Of a stretch of 32,394 bases of DNA, positions 1-7,836 are shown one piece after another; the first letter of the stretch is position 1, and each line of letters begins with the position of its first letter. A model generated the notes under the pieces. That model was given only the letters and a program-made list of their open reading frames with translations, searched no databases and was not told where the DNA came from. The stretch comes from Sphaerochaeta sp. (GTDB lineage: Bacteria; Spirochaetota; Spirochaetia; Sphaerochaetales; Sphaerochaetaceae), in NCBI GenBank assembly GCA_023228445.1, contig JALOBD010000005.1, forward strand, positions 1 to 32,394, given 5' to 3'. The position numbers were made by a program, and so were the translations under genes.

Positions 1-20
1 CACTGTACAAGGAGAACGCT

Positions 21-1013
21 ATGACATCCTACAAGGAACTCGGTCTGGTCAACACCAGAGAGATGTTTGACAAAGCCATGAAGGGCAAGTATGCCATCCC
101 CGCCTACAACTTCAACAACATGGAGCAACTGCAGGCGATCATCCAGGCGTGTGTGGAGACGAAAAGCCCGGTGATCCTCCAGGTCTCCAAGGGGGCGCGC
201 GACTACGCCAACATCAACCTCTTGCGCAACATGGCCCGTGGAGCCGGCGAGTACGCCAAGGAGCTGGGTTACGATATTCCAATCGTGCTGCACCTTGACC
301 ACGGTGATTCATTCGAGACCTGCAAGGAGTGCATCGATAACGGCTTCTCCAGTGTCATGATCGATGGCAGCCACCTCCCCTACGAGGAGAACGTTGCGCT
401 GACGCGCAAGGTCGTCGAATACGCCCACGCCCACGATGTGACCGTCGAGGGAGAGCTGGGAGTGCTGGCAGGCATCGAGGATGCGGTGAGCCATGAGGTG
501 AGCCACTACACCAAGCCTGAGGAGGTCGTCGACTTCGTCAGCCGCACCGGCGTCGATTCGCTTGCCATCTCCATCGGTACCAGCCATGGGGCGAACAAGT
601 TCAAGCCTGAGGATTGCACCCGGGCTGAAGACGGTACCCTCGTGCCGCCGCCGCTTCGCTTCGATATCCTTGAGGAGATTGAAGAACAGCTTCCCAACTT
701 CCCCATCGTGCTCCACGGCTCCTCCTCGGTGCCCCAAGAGTATGTACAGATGATCATGCAGTACGGCGGGAAGCTCAAGGACTCCATCGGCATCCCCGAG
801 GAGCAGCTGCGCAAGGCAGCCTCCAGCGCAGTGTGCAAGATCAACATTGACAGCGATGGGCGCTTAGCCATGACCGGTGTCATCCGAAAAGTCCTGGCTG
901 AGAAGCCTGGCGAGTTCGATCCACGCAAGTACCTCGGACCGGCTCGAGAGGAGCTGAAGAGGATGTACATGCACAAGAACCGGAACGTGCTCGGTTCTGC
1001 CGACCAAGCCTGA
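21..1013 (+). CDS. fba: Class II fructose-bisphosphate aldolase
   Basis: Cleaves fructose 1,6-bisphosphate to dihydroxyacetone phosphate and glyceraldehyde 3-phosphate in the cytoplasm (glycolysis and gluconeogenesis). The 330-residue protein has the zinc-aldolase marks: HLDHG near residue 92, the SIGTSHGANKF stretch with a zinc-ligand His, a second ligand His in VLHGSSS, and the DHAP-binding NIDSDGRLAMTG segment near residue 275. The ATG follows AAGGAG (9-14) with six bases between, so the start is secure and the gene is complete. It runs alone towards infC and ends at a hairpin. Class II aldolases also include tagatose-bisphosphate and other sugar-bisphosphate enzymes, but the length and motifs favour Fba. 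Confidence 0.93.
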   Translation: MTSYKELGLVNTREMFDKAMKGKYAIPAYNFNNMEQLQAIIQACVETKSPVILQVSKGARDYANINLLRNMARGAGEYAKELGYDIPIVLHLDHGDSFETCKECIDNGFSSVMIDGSHLPYEENVALTRKVVEYAHAHDVTVEGELGVLAGIEDAVSHEVSHYTKPEEVVDFVSRTGVDSLAISIGTSHGANKFKPEDCTRAEDGTLVPPPLRFDILEEIEEQLPNFPIVLHGSSSVPQEYVQMIMQYGGKLKDSIGIPEEQLRKAASSAVCKINIDSDGRLAMTGVIRKVLAEKPGEFDPRKYLGPAREELKRMYMHKNRNVLGSADQA

Positions 1014-1030
1014 ACAGCATCCGAATTTGG

Positions 1031-1058
1031 GAGCCGCCCGTCGAGGGCGGCTCTATTG
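1031..1058 (+). terminator. Hairpin after fba, likely terminator
   Basis: A perfect 9-bp GC-rich stem (GAGCCGCCC at 1031-1039 and GGGCGGCTC at 1045-1053) with a GTCGA loop lies 17 bases after the fba stop. The following tract (TATTGATG) is a poor U-run, so termination may be partial. Confidence 0.6.
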
Positions 1059-1063
1059 ATGCT

Positions 1064-1092
1064 TTGACACGCATTGGAGCGTATGGTATATT
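1064..1092 (+). promoter_or_regulatory. Sigma-70-type promoter of the infC operon
   Basis: A perfect -35 TTGACA (1064-1069), a 17-bp spacer and a good -10 TATATT (1087-1092) are visible. Transcription would start near 1099, giving a leader of about 65 nt. The leader can form a CGACC/GGTCG stem (1102-1106 with 1112-1116) and a GTTTTC/GAAAAC hairpin (1137-1142 with 1146-1151) that ends just before the infC ribosome-binding site. Confidence 0.75.
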
Positions 1093-1164
1093 GTTTGAGG
1101 TCGACCGTTTAGGTCGTTTGACACTCAAAGGACGTGGTTTTCACCGAAAACACAAGGAGATCGT

Positions 1165-1710
1165 TTGGCTACAAAGGATTTGAGGATCAATAGACAGATC
1201 CGTGCAAGGGAAGTGTTCGTCATTGACGCAGAAGGAAATCAGCGGGGAATCATGAGCTCCTTCGATGCCATGGCACTCGCCGAGAGCGTGGGTCTGGATT
1301 TGGTGGAGGTTTCCCCGAACGCCAATCCGCCGGTCTGCAAAATCCTCGACTTTGGCAAGTACCGTTATGAGCAGGAGAAGCGACTGCGGGACGCCAAAAG
1401 GAACCAGAACATCGTCAAGATGAAGGAAATCCGGATGCAGCCCAAGATCGAGAAGCACGATCTTGAGACGAAGAGCAAGTTCATCGGTGAATTCCTCGGT
1501 GAGGGAAACAAGGTCAAGGTCAGCATACGCTTCCGTGGCCGAGAACTGGCCCACACCGAGCTTGGCAAAGTGGTCTTGGATAGGATACTTGCCCAGCTCG
1601 AGCTAAATGGTGTAGGCTACAACCTTGACCGGGAAGCAGCGATGGAAGGGAGGATGATGAGCATGATCGTCAGCCCCTCCAAGAGTGCTCCCAAGAAAGA
1701 AAACCAGTAA
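1165..1710 (+). CDS. infC: Translation initiation factor IF-3
   Basis: IF-3 binds the 30S subunit, keeps it apart from 50S and checks start-codon pairing. The 181-residue product opens with DLRINRQIRAREVFVID, followed by the NPPVCKILDFGKYRYEQEK linker region near residues 53-72 and a C-terminal domain with KVKVSIRFRGRELAH. The start codon is TTG at 1165, five bases after AAGGAG (1154-1159); there is no ATG at a sensible position. Use of a non-ATG start fits the known habit of infC genes, where IF-3 discriminates against its own unusual start codon and so limits its synthesis. It heads the infC-rpmI-rplT operon. Confidence 0.95.
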   Translation: MATKDLRINRQIRAREVFVIDAEGNQRGIMSSFDAMALAESVGLDLVEVSPNANPPVCKILDFGKYRYEQEKRLRDAKRNQNIVKMKEIRMQPKIEKHDLETKSKFIGEFLGEGNKVKVSIRFRGRELAHTELGKVVLDRILAQLELNGVGYNLDREAAMEGRMMSMIVSPSKSAPKKENQ

Positions 1711-1791
1711 CCAATATCCCGAAGGGGATCAAGAATACGCTGCTGCAAGGGGTCTTGTTCCTTGTATGCGCAATAAGGAAGGTGCATTGCT
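1711..1791 (+). promoter_or_regulatory. infC-rpmI spacer with hairpins, possible L20 regulatory site
   Basis: This 81-nt spacer separates infC from rpmI. It can form ATCCC/GGGAT (1716-1720 with 1725-1729) and CAAGG/CCTTG (1746-1750 with 1760-1764), followed by an AAGGAAGG ribosome-binding site at about 1775-1781. In several bacteria ribosomal protein L20 represses rpmI-rplT through structures around this position. The sequence only shows that a structured leader is possible; the regulation is inferred. Confidence 0.3.
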
Positions 1792-1989
1792 ATGCCCAAG
1801 ATGAAAACAAGAAGTGCCGTTGCAAAGCGGTTCCGGGTGACAGGGGGCGGAAAGGTCCTCTACAAGAAGCAGGGGCTTCGTCACATCCTGACCAAGAAGA
1901 GCAGTAAGCGCAAGGGCAACCTGCGCGCTACCGGCGTCCTCTCCGATGTAGAGGCGAAGCGTGTCAAAGGCATGCTTCCGTACTCGTAA
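1792..1989 (+). CDS. rpmI: 50S ribosomal protein L35
   Basis: A 65-residue, strongly basic protein starting MPKMKTRSAVAKRF and containing HILTKKSSKRKGNLR, the hallmark of L35. It is the usual length and sits in the usual place between infC and rplT. The ATG follows AAGGAAGG by about ten bases. It is co-transcribed with rplT, 12 bases downstream. Confidence 0.97.
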   Translation: MPKMKTRSAVAKRFRVTGGGKVLYKKQGLRHILTKKSSKRKGNLRATGVLSDVEAKRVKGMLPYS

Positions 1990-2001
1990 GGGAGGAGAGA
2001 G

Positions 2002-2361
2002 ATGGCACGAGCAGTAGACGGAACCAAACACAAGAACAGACGCAAGAAGATCCTTAAGCTCGCCAAAGGCTACTACGGGAGGAGAAGTACCAACTACCGC
2101 GTAGCCAAGGACGCTGTGGAGAAGGCAGGACAATACGCCTATCGCGGTCGAAAGGAGCGCAAGCGGGACTTCCGCCGCCTCTGGATCGCCCGCATCTCGG
2201 CGGCGGTGCAGGAGCAGGGGCTCAACTACTCCCAGTTCATGTACGGCCTCAAACTCTCCAACATCGAGATCAACCGCAAGGCGCTCTCGAATATGGCCAT
2301 TGAAGATGCAACCACCTTCAATGCCCTTGTTGCCCAGGCAAAGGGTGCCCTCGCCAAGTGA
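2002..2361 (+). CDS. rplT: 50S ribosomal protein L20
   Basis: A 119-residue basic protein matching L20 throughout: RRKKILKLAKGYYGRRSTNYRVAKDAV near the N terminus, then RGRKERKRDFRRLWIARISAA and the globular C-terminal half (GLKLSNIEINRKALSNMA). L20 is needed early in 50S assembly and in many bacteria is the autorepressor of this operon. It has a strong GGGAGGAG ribosome-binding site (1990-1997). The stop codon lies 38 bases before the start of the next gene. Confidence 0.97.
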   Translation: MARAVDGTKHKNRRKKILKLAKGYYGRRSTNYRVAKDAVEKAGQYAYRGRKERKRDFRRLWIARISAAVQEQGLNYSQFMYGLKLSNIEINRKALSNMAIEDATTFNALVAQAKGALAK

Positions 2362-2399
2362 GGCAGGGCAATTCGCTCACAGTCGACAAAGGAGGAACC

Positions 2400-2756
2400 G
2401 TGTCAGTCGTTGATACCATCAGGTTGTTGGAACTGAGAACCAAGAAGGCTGCCGGCTTGATCGCGATGCTGCGTAAGGAGAAGGAGGAGTTGCAACAGCG
2501 CTTCGACCTGGTCCATACCCACAACGCCGAGCTGGAGGAGTATGTAGAGAGCTACACCACAAGCAACAAGCTGCTTGAGCAGTCGGTTGCCCTCGCGCTG
2601 GACACCCTCTCTTCAATCGATGGGCTGGACGATGTTCCGCTCTTTGACGACCTCTCCCTGGAGCTTGAGGCCGCCGATGCCTACACCAGCGGAGATGCAG
2701 CACCAGATTACAACATTGACTTTGATGCGCTGCTGGATGACAGTCCAGACCTCTAG
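2400..2756 (+). CDS. Small coiled-coil acidic protein, ZapB-like in outline
   Basis: A 118-residue protein of unknown function. I chose the GTG at 2400 because AAAGGAGG (2388-2394) lies at the right distance; an upstream GTG at 2358 overlaps the rplT stop and has no such site. Residues 5-60 have heptad-like leucines and alternating charges (IRLLELRTKKAAGLIAMLRK...ELQQRFDLVHTHNAELEEYVE), which predicts a coiled coil. The C-terminal third is very acidic with almost no basic residues. The outline recalls small division-associated coiled-coil proteins such as ZapB, but similarity of shape alone is not proof. It is the last gene of the infC operon before a strong terminator. Confidence 0.7.
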   Translation: MSVVDTIRLLELRTKKAAGLIAMLRKEKEELQQRFDLVHTHNAELEEYVESYTTSNKLLEQSVALALDTLSSIDGLDDVPLFDDLSLELEAADAYTSGDAAPDYNIDFDALLDDSPDL

Positions 2757-2780
2757 AGCACAGCACATCAAGAGACTGAG

Positions 2781-2808
2781 AACAGGACCTTCGGGTCCTG
2801 TTTTCTTT
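2781..2808 (+). terminator. Strong rho-independent terminator with UUCG loop
   Basis: A perfect 9-bp stem AACAGGACC (2781-2789) and GGTCCTGTT (2794-2802) closed by a TTCG tetraloop and followed by TTTTCTTT. It ends the infC-rpmI-rplT operon. Confidence 0.92.
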
Positions 2809-2882
2809 CACCCCTCTTTCCCAAACCCCGTTCTTATTGTACGATGGGGGTGGGCGGGTAACTGCCCTGAATGGAAACGTCT

Positions 2883-3064
2883 CCTGCGGTGCCACCTGGA
2901 GCCACAGTCTCTTGGCTCAACTTACACAGACGGGAAACGGTATAGCTGATTTGCATTGATCCAACTCCTACGGGGTTGAATGGAACAGAATCTTCAGCAC
3001 AACTAGTTTCCCCCTTGAACCGTCGGTTCAAGAGCATTCTCCGGGTGTTACACCGCAGGTTTTT
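2883..3064 (+). ncRNA. ssrS: Probable structured RNA resembling 6S RNA
   Basis: The 333-base gap between 2756 and 3090 holds a foldable RNA of about 180 nt. A perfect 9-bp closing stem pairs CCTGCGGTG (2883-2891) with CACCGCAGG (3051-3059), followed by TTTTT. Inside are a GAGCCA/TGGCTC hairpin (2899-2904 with 2913-2918), an apical arm closed by GGGAAAC/GTTTCCC (2932-2938 with 3006-3012) that carries GCTGA/TCAGC and CAACTCC/GGGGTTG helices, and on the 3' side a perfect CTTGAACC-GTC-GGTTCAAG hairpin (3013-3031). The size, closing stem, large central opening and 3' CTTGAACC...GGTTCAAG hairpin all match 6S RNA, which traps sigma-70 RNA polymerase. I see no clear promoter. A separate GGGCGG-GTAA-CTGCCC hairpin at 2852-2867 lies upstream. 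The identity is likely but unproven. Confidence 0.5.
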
Positions 3065-3089
3065 ATGCCTTGTATAGGAAATCTCATTC

Positions 3090-4286
3090 ATGCATGCACA
3101 TCCAAACGAATTGAAGGACATCGTCTTCATCACCCTCCCCGCCTCTTCAAAGAGGACCATCAACGACTTCACCATCGACCCTTCGATCGAGATTCCAGTA
3201 CAGCTGGACGAGAAGAGCAGAGGTACCCTCGCTGCCGAGCAGGTCAGCATCGAGCTCATCGTCGCAGGGATGTTGAAGATCCTCGCCTGGGATCCCTCCC
3301 ATCCCCACCGCTCCTACTACCGCTCCTTCGTGCTGGCAGCCCAGCCAACGGCAGCAGAGGAACTGAACATCGCCGCCATTGCACAAGAGCAGAAGGGAAA
3401 CCACCTCTTCGCCGAGGAGCTCTTTCGCGCCGTCTGCATCCTTGAACCGCAGGGTACCTCGTTCATCAACCTGGCGACCCTCTACAGTAAGATCGCAGCC
3501 CAGGACACCGCCAAGGGGGAGCAGTACGACACGTACCAGCAACAAGCGCTCGACACCCTCACAGAGGGACTCAGTATCATTGAGGATGATCCGGACCTGC
3601 TGAGGGAGGTCGGCTACTTCCACCTCTACCAAGGCAACGTGGAGGTCGCCCGCACCTTCTTGGAGCGCTACCTCGAAACCGATGGGGTGATGGATGAGAA
3701 GCGTACCCACACCAAGAAAATCCTCGCTGACATCAATGCAAAGCTTGCCGATGATGAGACCCTGATGGCCTCCTACGATGCAATCCACATGAACAAGGAG
3801 GAGGAGGCCCTGGCCACCCTCGACTCCTTTCTTGGGTCCAACCCCACCGTCTGGAACGCCTGGTTTCTCAAGGGATGGGCGCTCCGGCGCCTTGAGCGCT
3901 ACGATGAGGCGCGCTTCTCGTTCCTCAAGGCCCTCTCCTACACCACAGCCAGCAGCGACCTCTACAACGAGCTTGCCATCTGCTCGCTCGAACTGGGCGA
4001 GCGGGCACTGGCCAAGGAGTACCTCAACACCGCCATCGACCTCGATGAGGAGAACATCACGCTGCTCTCAAACCTCGCCTACCTCCACCTCGCCGATGAG
4101 GAGCTCGACCTGGCCCGCGAGTTTCTAGAGCGTGCCCGGGCCGTTGACGAGAGCGATCCGGTCATCGAGCAGCTCATCGCCGACTACCAAACCTCCACCG
4201 GAGAGCTGGTCGGCTCCCCGGTGGTGCAGCAGTACCTCGATACCGAGGAGGTGATGCATCACCTGGAGAGAGGAGAGGAGCAATGA
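3090..4286 (+). CDS. Tetratricopeptide-repeat protein
   Basis: A 398-residue cytoplasmic protein with no signal peptide. Residues 1-75 form an unrecognised N-terminal region rich in beta-type sequence (DIVFITLPASSKRTINDFTIDPSIEI). From about residue 85 to the end there are TPR-like helix pairs, including NAWFLKGWALRRLERYDEARFSFLKAL, SDLYNELAICSLELGERALAKEYLNTAIDL and ITLLSNLAYLHLADEELDLAREFLERA. TPR arrays usually hold protein partners. The start at 3090 has only a weak AGGAAA upstream. The stop overlaps the tsaE start (ATGA), so the two are translationally coupled. A role linked to tRNA modification or to the trxB end of the operon is possible but not shown. Confidence 0.82.
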   Translation: MHAHPNELKDIVFITLPASSKRTINDFTIDPSIEIPVQLDEKSRGTLAAEQVSIELIVAGMLKILAWDPSHPHRSYYRSFVLAAQPTAAEELNIAAIAQEQKGNHLFAEELFRAVCILEPQGTSFINLATLYSKIAAQDTAKGEQYDTYQQQALDTLTEGLSIIEDDPDLLREVGYFHLYQGNVEVARTFLERYLETDGVMDEKRTHTKKILADINAKLADDETLMASYDAIHMNKEEEALATLDSFLGSNPTVWNAWFLKGWALRRLERYDEARFSFLKALSYTTASSDLYNELAICSLELGERALAKEYLNTAIDLDEENITLLSNLAYLHLADEELDLAREFLERARAVDESDPVIEQLIADYQTSTGELVGSPVVQQYLDTEEVMHHLERGEEQ

Positions 4287-4705
4287 CAAGCTATGTCAGT
4301 ACGTCAGCGCTCCAGACGTTGGCCTTTGGCAAGCGTATTGCCTCTGCTCTCAAGGGAGGCGAGGTCATCGCCCTCAGCGGTGGACTGGGAGCGGGCAAGA
4401 CGGTCCTGGCTAAGGGCATTGCCCGTGGTTTGGGAATCGTCGATGAGGTGGTCAGCCCATCGTTCACCCTGATCCAGCAGTACGAAGGGCGTCTCTCCCT
4501 CACCCACATCGACCTCTACCGCCTCAGCGGGGCTGAGGAGTTTGAGATGATCGGGGGGGAGGAGTACCTCTACCCGGAGGGGGTCACCCTCATCGAGTGG
4601 GCCGAGAAGCTCGGCGAGATGCTGCCCAAGGATCTGAAGCAGATCACCATCACGATCGAGGCCAACCAGGACCGGACCATCACCGTCGAGGGGTTGACGC
4701 CATGA
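4283..4705 (+). CDS. tsaE: tRNA t6A biosynthesis ATPase TsaE
   Basis: TsaE is the P-loop ATPase that works with TsaB and TsaD to transfer the threonylcarbamoyl group to A37 of ANN-decoding tRNAs. The 140-residue protein has Walker A GGLGAGKT at residues 33-40, the following VSPSFTLIQQYEG segment, HIDLYRL and IEWAEKLGEMLP, all typical of the family and of normal length. Its ATG overlaps the stop of the TPR gene, and its own stop overlaps the tsaB start (ATGA). The direct link to tsaB supports the assignment. Confidence 0.95.
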   Translation: MTSYVSTSALQTLAFGKRIASALKGGEVIALSGGLGAGKTVLAKGIARGLGIVDEVVSPSFTLIQQYEGRLSLTHIDLYRLSGAEEFEMIGGEEYLYPEGVTLIEWAEKLGEMLPKDLKQITITIEANQDRTITVEGLTP

Positions 4706-5394
4706 TGGTGCTCTCCTGCGATACGTCGACGGGCGTACTGCACCTCGCCCTCAGCCGGATTGAGGGTGGGCAGCACACCTGGTTTGAAACACTCTCCCTC
4801 TCAGCCGGCAACCGCCACAGCGAAGTGTTGATGGACAAGATCCTCGGCCTCTGCACCGATGCGGGCATCGCGTTGGCCGACCTCGACCTCTTGGTGACCA
4901 CCGCCGGGCCGGGATCCTTCACCGGCTTGCGGATCTCGATGGCGACGCTCAAGGGCATCAGCATGGCCGCTTCCATCCCGCTGGTCAGCGTCCCCACCCT
5001 CGATGTGTGGTACGCGGGACTCGAAGATCTCAGCGAGGCGGTGCTCGTGGCCATCGATGCCAAAAAACAGCGCTTCTACGTCGCCCTCTACCAGCAGGGC
5101 GAGCGCCTCGTCGGCCCTGCCGACCTGACCATTGAAGAGATCTCTGCCCTCATCACCGCCTACCCCGACCTCCTCATCACCGGCGCCGATGGTCCGCTGC
5201 TGCTCACCCGCCTCAAATGCTCACGTCCCCTCCTGCCGTGCGAAGGGACGGCCCTCGCATTGAGCCTTGCCCGTATGGGAGTAAATCAGTATCTTACCCA
5301 AGGGGCAGATGCACCGGACTCAGGGCCGTTCTACATCAGAAAGAGCGATGCCGAGCTTGCACTGCTTCAGCACAACCGCGTGAAGGAGAAGTGA
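4702..5394 (+). CDS. tsaB: tRNA t6A biosynthesis protein TsaB
   Basis: TsaB is the inactive TsaD-like scaffold subunit needed for threonylcarbamoyl-adenosine formation on tRNA. The 230-residue product starts MMVLSCDTSTGVLHLALS and carries AGPGSFTGLRISMATLKGI near residue 70, the family signature. The ATG at 4702 overlaps the tsaE stop; an ATG at 4705 is an almost equal alternative. The reading frame extends upstream inside tsaE without meaning. The stop is one base before the trxB ATG. Confidence 0.93.
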   Translation: MMVLSCDTSTGVLHLALSRIEGGQHTWFETLSLSAGNRHSEVLMDKILGLCTDAGIALADLDLLVTTAGPGSFTGLRISMATLKGISMAASIPLVSVPTLDVWYAGLEDLSEAVLVAIDAKKQRFYVALYQQGERLVGPADLTIEEISALITAYPDLLITGADGPLLLTRLKCSRPLLPCEGTALALSLARMGVNQYLTQGADAPDSGPFYIRKSDAELALLQHNRVKEK

Positions 5395-5395
5395 G

Positions 5396-6334
5396 ATGAT
5401 AGAGCAAGACATCCTGATCATTGGCAGTGGGGTCGCCGGCATGAGTGCCGCCCAATATGCAGCCCGCGCTGGCCGCTCGGTCACCGTCATAGAGGCGATC
5501 GCACCCGGGGGACAGACCATGTACATCGACATGATCGAGAACTACCCGGGCTTCAACGAGCCCATCAGCGGCTCGGAGATCGGGATGAGATTCCACTCCC
5601 AAGCGGAGCAGTTCGGTGCCAAGCTCGTCTATGCCACCGTCAAGGAGCTGGAGAAGGAGGGTGACCTCTTCTTTGCCACCACCACCGACGGGGAGGTATA
5701 CCAAGCCAAGGCGGTCATCTACGCCACCGGCGCCCAACACCGCCACCTCGGCGTACCCGGGGAGGAGGAGTACAACGGCAAGGGCGTCTCCTACTGCGGC
5801 ACCTGTGACGGCCCCTTCTTCCGCGGCAAACGGATTCTCGTCGTTGGAGGCGGGGACACCGCCCTCACCGACGCCATCTACCTCTCAAAGCTCACCGAGA
5901 CGGTGACCGTTGTCCACCGCAAGGACCGCTTCCGGGCGCAGGACAACCTCGTCAAGCAGGCGGAGCGCAACAAGAACATCGAGCGAGTGATGATGCACAC
6001 AGTCCTCGAGATCAAGGGGGACGGCAACAAGGTGACCAGCGTCATCCTCAACGACCTGGAGAAGGGGGTGCAGTACGAACGGGAGTTCGACGCGGTCTTC
6101 GTTTTCGTCGGCATGATTCCCCAAACCGAGCTCTTGGAACCGAGTGTTCTCACCGCCGACCGGTATGTGAAGACCAACGAACGCATGGAGACACTCACCG
6201 ACGGCCTCTACGCCGCAGGGGATGTGCGTGACACTGTCTTCCGCCAGCTCATCACCGCAGCCAGCGACGGGGCCATTGCTGCCCACTGTGCAAGCGAATA
6301 CATCGATGAGCTTGAAGGGCGCGCCTACGTCTAG
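5396..6334 (+). CDS. trxB: Thioredoxin-disulfide reductase
   Basis: A flavoprotein that passes electrons from NADPH to thioredoxin. The 312-residue protein has the FAD dinucleotide motif GSGVAGMSAAQYAARAG near residues 10-26, PGGQTMYIDMIENYPGF, the redox pair CGTC at residues 134-137 followed by DGPFF, a second nucleotide fold VVGGGDTALTDA, and the C-terminal FAD motif AAGDVRD. The length is standard. AAGGAG (5383-5388) stands eight bases before the ATG. It ends the TPR-tsaE-tsaB-trxB operon. Together with rubrerythrin and PerR it belongs to the redox defence visible in this window. Confidence 0.95.
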   Translation: MIEQDILIIGSGVAGMSAAQYAARAGRSVTVIEAIAPGGQTMYIDMIENYPGFNEPISGSEIGMRFHSQAEQFGAKLVYATVKELEKEGDLFFATTTDGEVYQAKAVIYATGAQHRHLGVPGEEEYNGKGVSYCGTCDGPFFRGKRILVVGGGDTALTDAIYLSKLTETVTVVHRKDRFRAQDNLVKQAERNKNIERVMMHTVLEIKGDGNKVTSVILNDLEKGVQYEREFDAVFVFVGMIPQTELLEPSVLTADRYVKTNERMETLTDGLYAAGDVRDTVFRQLITAASDGAIAAHCASEYIDELEGRAYV

Positions 6335-6344
6335 TTGATTTTCC

Positions 6345-6374
6345 TTGACGCTGGGCAAACCTTAATGGTCTAAT
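6345..6374 (+). promoter_or_regulatory. Promoter-like pair immediately before glgA
   Basis: TTGACG (6345-6350), an 18-bp spacer and TCTAAT (6369-6374) end only five bases before the glgA ATG. If used, the transcript would begin at about the start codon. An alternative -10, TAATAA, overlaps it. The weak AAGG at 6375-6378 is far too close to serve as a ribosome-binding site. Confidence 0.45.
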
Positions 6375-6379
6375 AAGGC

Positions 6380-7834
6380 ATGAAGGTATGCATGGTCTCA
6401 AGCGAAAGCGTCCCCTACTCCAAATCAGGGGGGCTTGCCGATGTGGTGGGTGCGCTCTCTACGGCGCTCGCTGCCCTCGGTGATGATGTGAGGGTCATCC
6501 TCCCCCTCTACGGCAGCATCGATGCCACGCTGCTCAAGAAGCTCGATGTCACGGTATCTGTCACACTGCAGGGTAAGAGGGAGGAGGTGGCGTTTCGAGA
6601 GGCCACCCTCGATGCGGTGGTCTATTACTTCGTCGACCACCGCTTCTACACTGGGCGCAGTGGCATCTACGGCGACACCTCACACGCCCCCTACGATGAC
6701 AATCTGGTCCGCTATACACTGCTCAACAAGGCGGCCATGGAGCTGGTCAAGGTGCTCGATTGGAAGATCGACGTGATGCACTGCCACGACTGGACGACCG
6801 GCTTTCTCCCCTACCTGATGAAAACCAGCGACGATCCCTTCTGGTCGTCGGTCAAGAGCGTGATGACGATCCACAACCTCGCCTACCAAGGGGAGTTCAG
6901 CCGCCTCGACCTGCTCTGCTGTGACATCGTCCCTGAGGCACGCCTCTTCGGCGGACCGACACCGTCGAAGCGGACCAATATGCTCAAGAGCGGGTTGGAG
7001 TTCGCCGACCTGCTCTCCACAGTCAGTCCGACCTACGCCAAGGAGATCCAAGGCGCTGAGTACGGCTGTGGCCTCGACGCGCTGCTGAGAGCGCGCGCAG
7101 GCGACCTGGTGGGGATCATCAACGGTATCGACTACGAGGAGTGGAACCCCCAAACCGACACCTTCCTGACCCACCACTTCTCAGCAGGTGACCTGGGCGG
7201 CAAGGCCCGCACCAAGGCGCAGATCCAAGAGTACTTCGCCCTTACGGTCGACCCATCCATCCCCCTCTTCTCGATGATCAGCCGCCTGGCGAGCCAGAAG
7301 GGGTTCGTCGAGCTCTTGGAGGGGAGTCCGTCAGCCCTCGACAGGATGCTGGACCTGCACCCGATGCAGATGATCATCATCGGGACCGGCGACGCAGACA
7401 TTGAACGAGCGCTGAGTGCAGTGGGCAAACGCCACCCCAACCTCTCGGTGAACATCCTCTTCTCCAACAAACTCGCCCACTTGGTGGAGGCCGGCTCGGA
7501 CTTCTTCCTCATGCCCAGCCGCTATGAGCCGTGCGGGCTCAACCAGCTCTACAGCCTCCGCTACGGGACCCTCCCGGTGGCTCGCAGGACCGGTGGACTC
7601 AACGATTCGATCATCGACCTTGACGAGGACGGTGAGCGAGGAACCGGAATCCTCTTTGACCAGCTCACCGGCCATGGTATACTGGATGCAGTGGGACGAG
7701 CCATCGCATGGTGGGACAAAGGTGAGACATCCATCGGCGAAATTCGGCAGCGGGCAATGCGGTGGGATAGCAGCTGGCGGCACTCCGCCACCCTCTATCG
7801 AGAATTGTATGCATCCGGCAAAAGGAGAGTGTGA
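6380..7834 (+). CDS. glgA: Glycogen synthase (ADP-glucose, GT5 family)
   Basis: Transfers glucose from ADP-glucose to the growing alpha-1,4-glucan of glycogen. The 484-residue protein starts MKVCMVSSESVPYSKSGGLADVVGAL; the KSGGL sugar-nucleotide motif sits at residues 15-19. MTIHNLAYQG and GIINGIDYEEWNP are typical GT5 segments, and the SRYEPCGLNQLYSLRYGT region contains the conserved C-terminal catalytic Glu pair region. The start is fixed by the family's N terminus, yet no proper Shine-Dalgarno sequence precedes it. It is followed directly by glgC, the enzyme that supplies its substrate. Confidence 0.95.
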   Translation: MKVCMVSSESVPYSKSGGLADVVGALSTALAALGDDVRVILPLYGSIDATLLKKLDVTVSVTLQGKREEVAFREATLDAVVYYFVDHRFYTGRSGIYGDTSHAPYDDNLVRYTLLNKAAMELVKVLDWKIDVMHCHDWTTGFLPYLMKTSDDPFWSSVKSVMTIHNLAYQGEFSRLDLLCCDIVPEARLFGGPTPSKRTNMLKSGLEFADLLSTVSPTYAKEIQGAEYGCGLDALLRARAGDLVGIINGIDYEEWNPQTDTFLTHHFSAGDLGGKARTKAQIQEYFALTVDPSIPLFSMISRLASQKGFVELLEGSPSALDRMLDLHPMQMIIIGTGDADIERALSAVGKRHPNLSVNILFSNKLAHLVEAGSDFFLMPSRYEPCGLNQLYSLRYGTLPVARRTGGLNDSIIDLDEDGERGTGILFDQLTGHGILDAVGRAIAWWDKGETSIGEIRQRAMRWDSSWRHSATLYRELYASGKRRV

Positions 7835-7836
7835 GT

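Noticed and set aside
2883..3064. The structured RNA as a T-box leader or cobalamin riboswitch
   Set aside because: GGGTGTTACACCGCAGG recalls the T-box sequence, but there is no Stem I, specifier loop or amino-acid gene downstream. The cobalamin GCCACTG box is missing.
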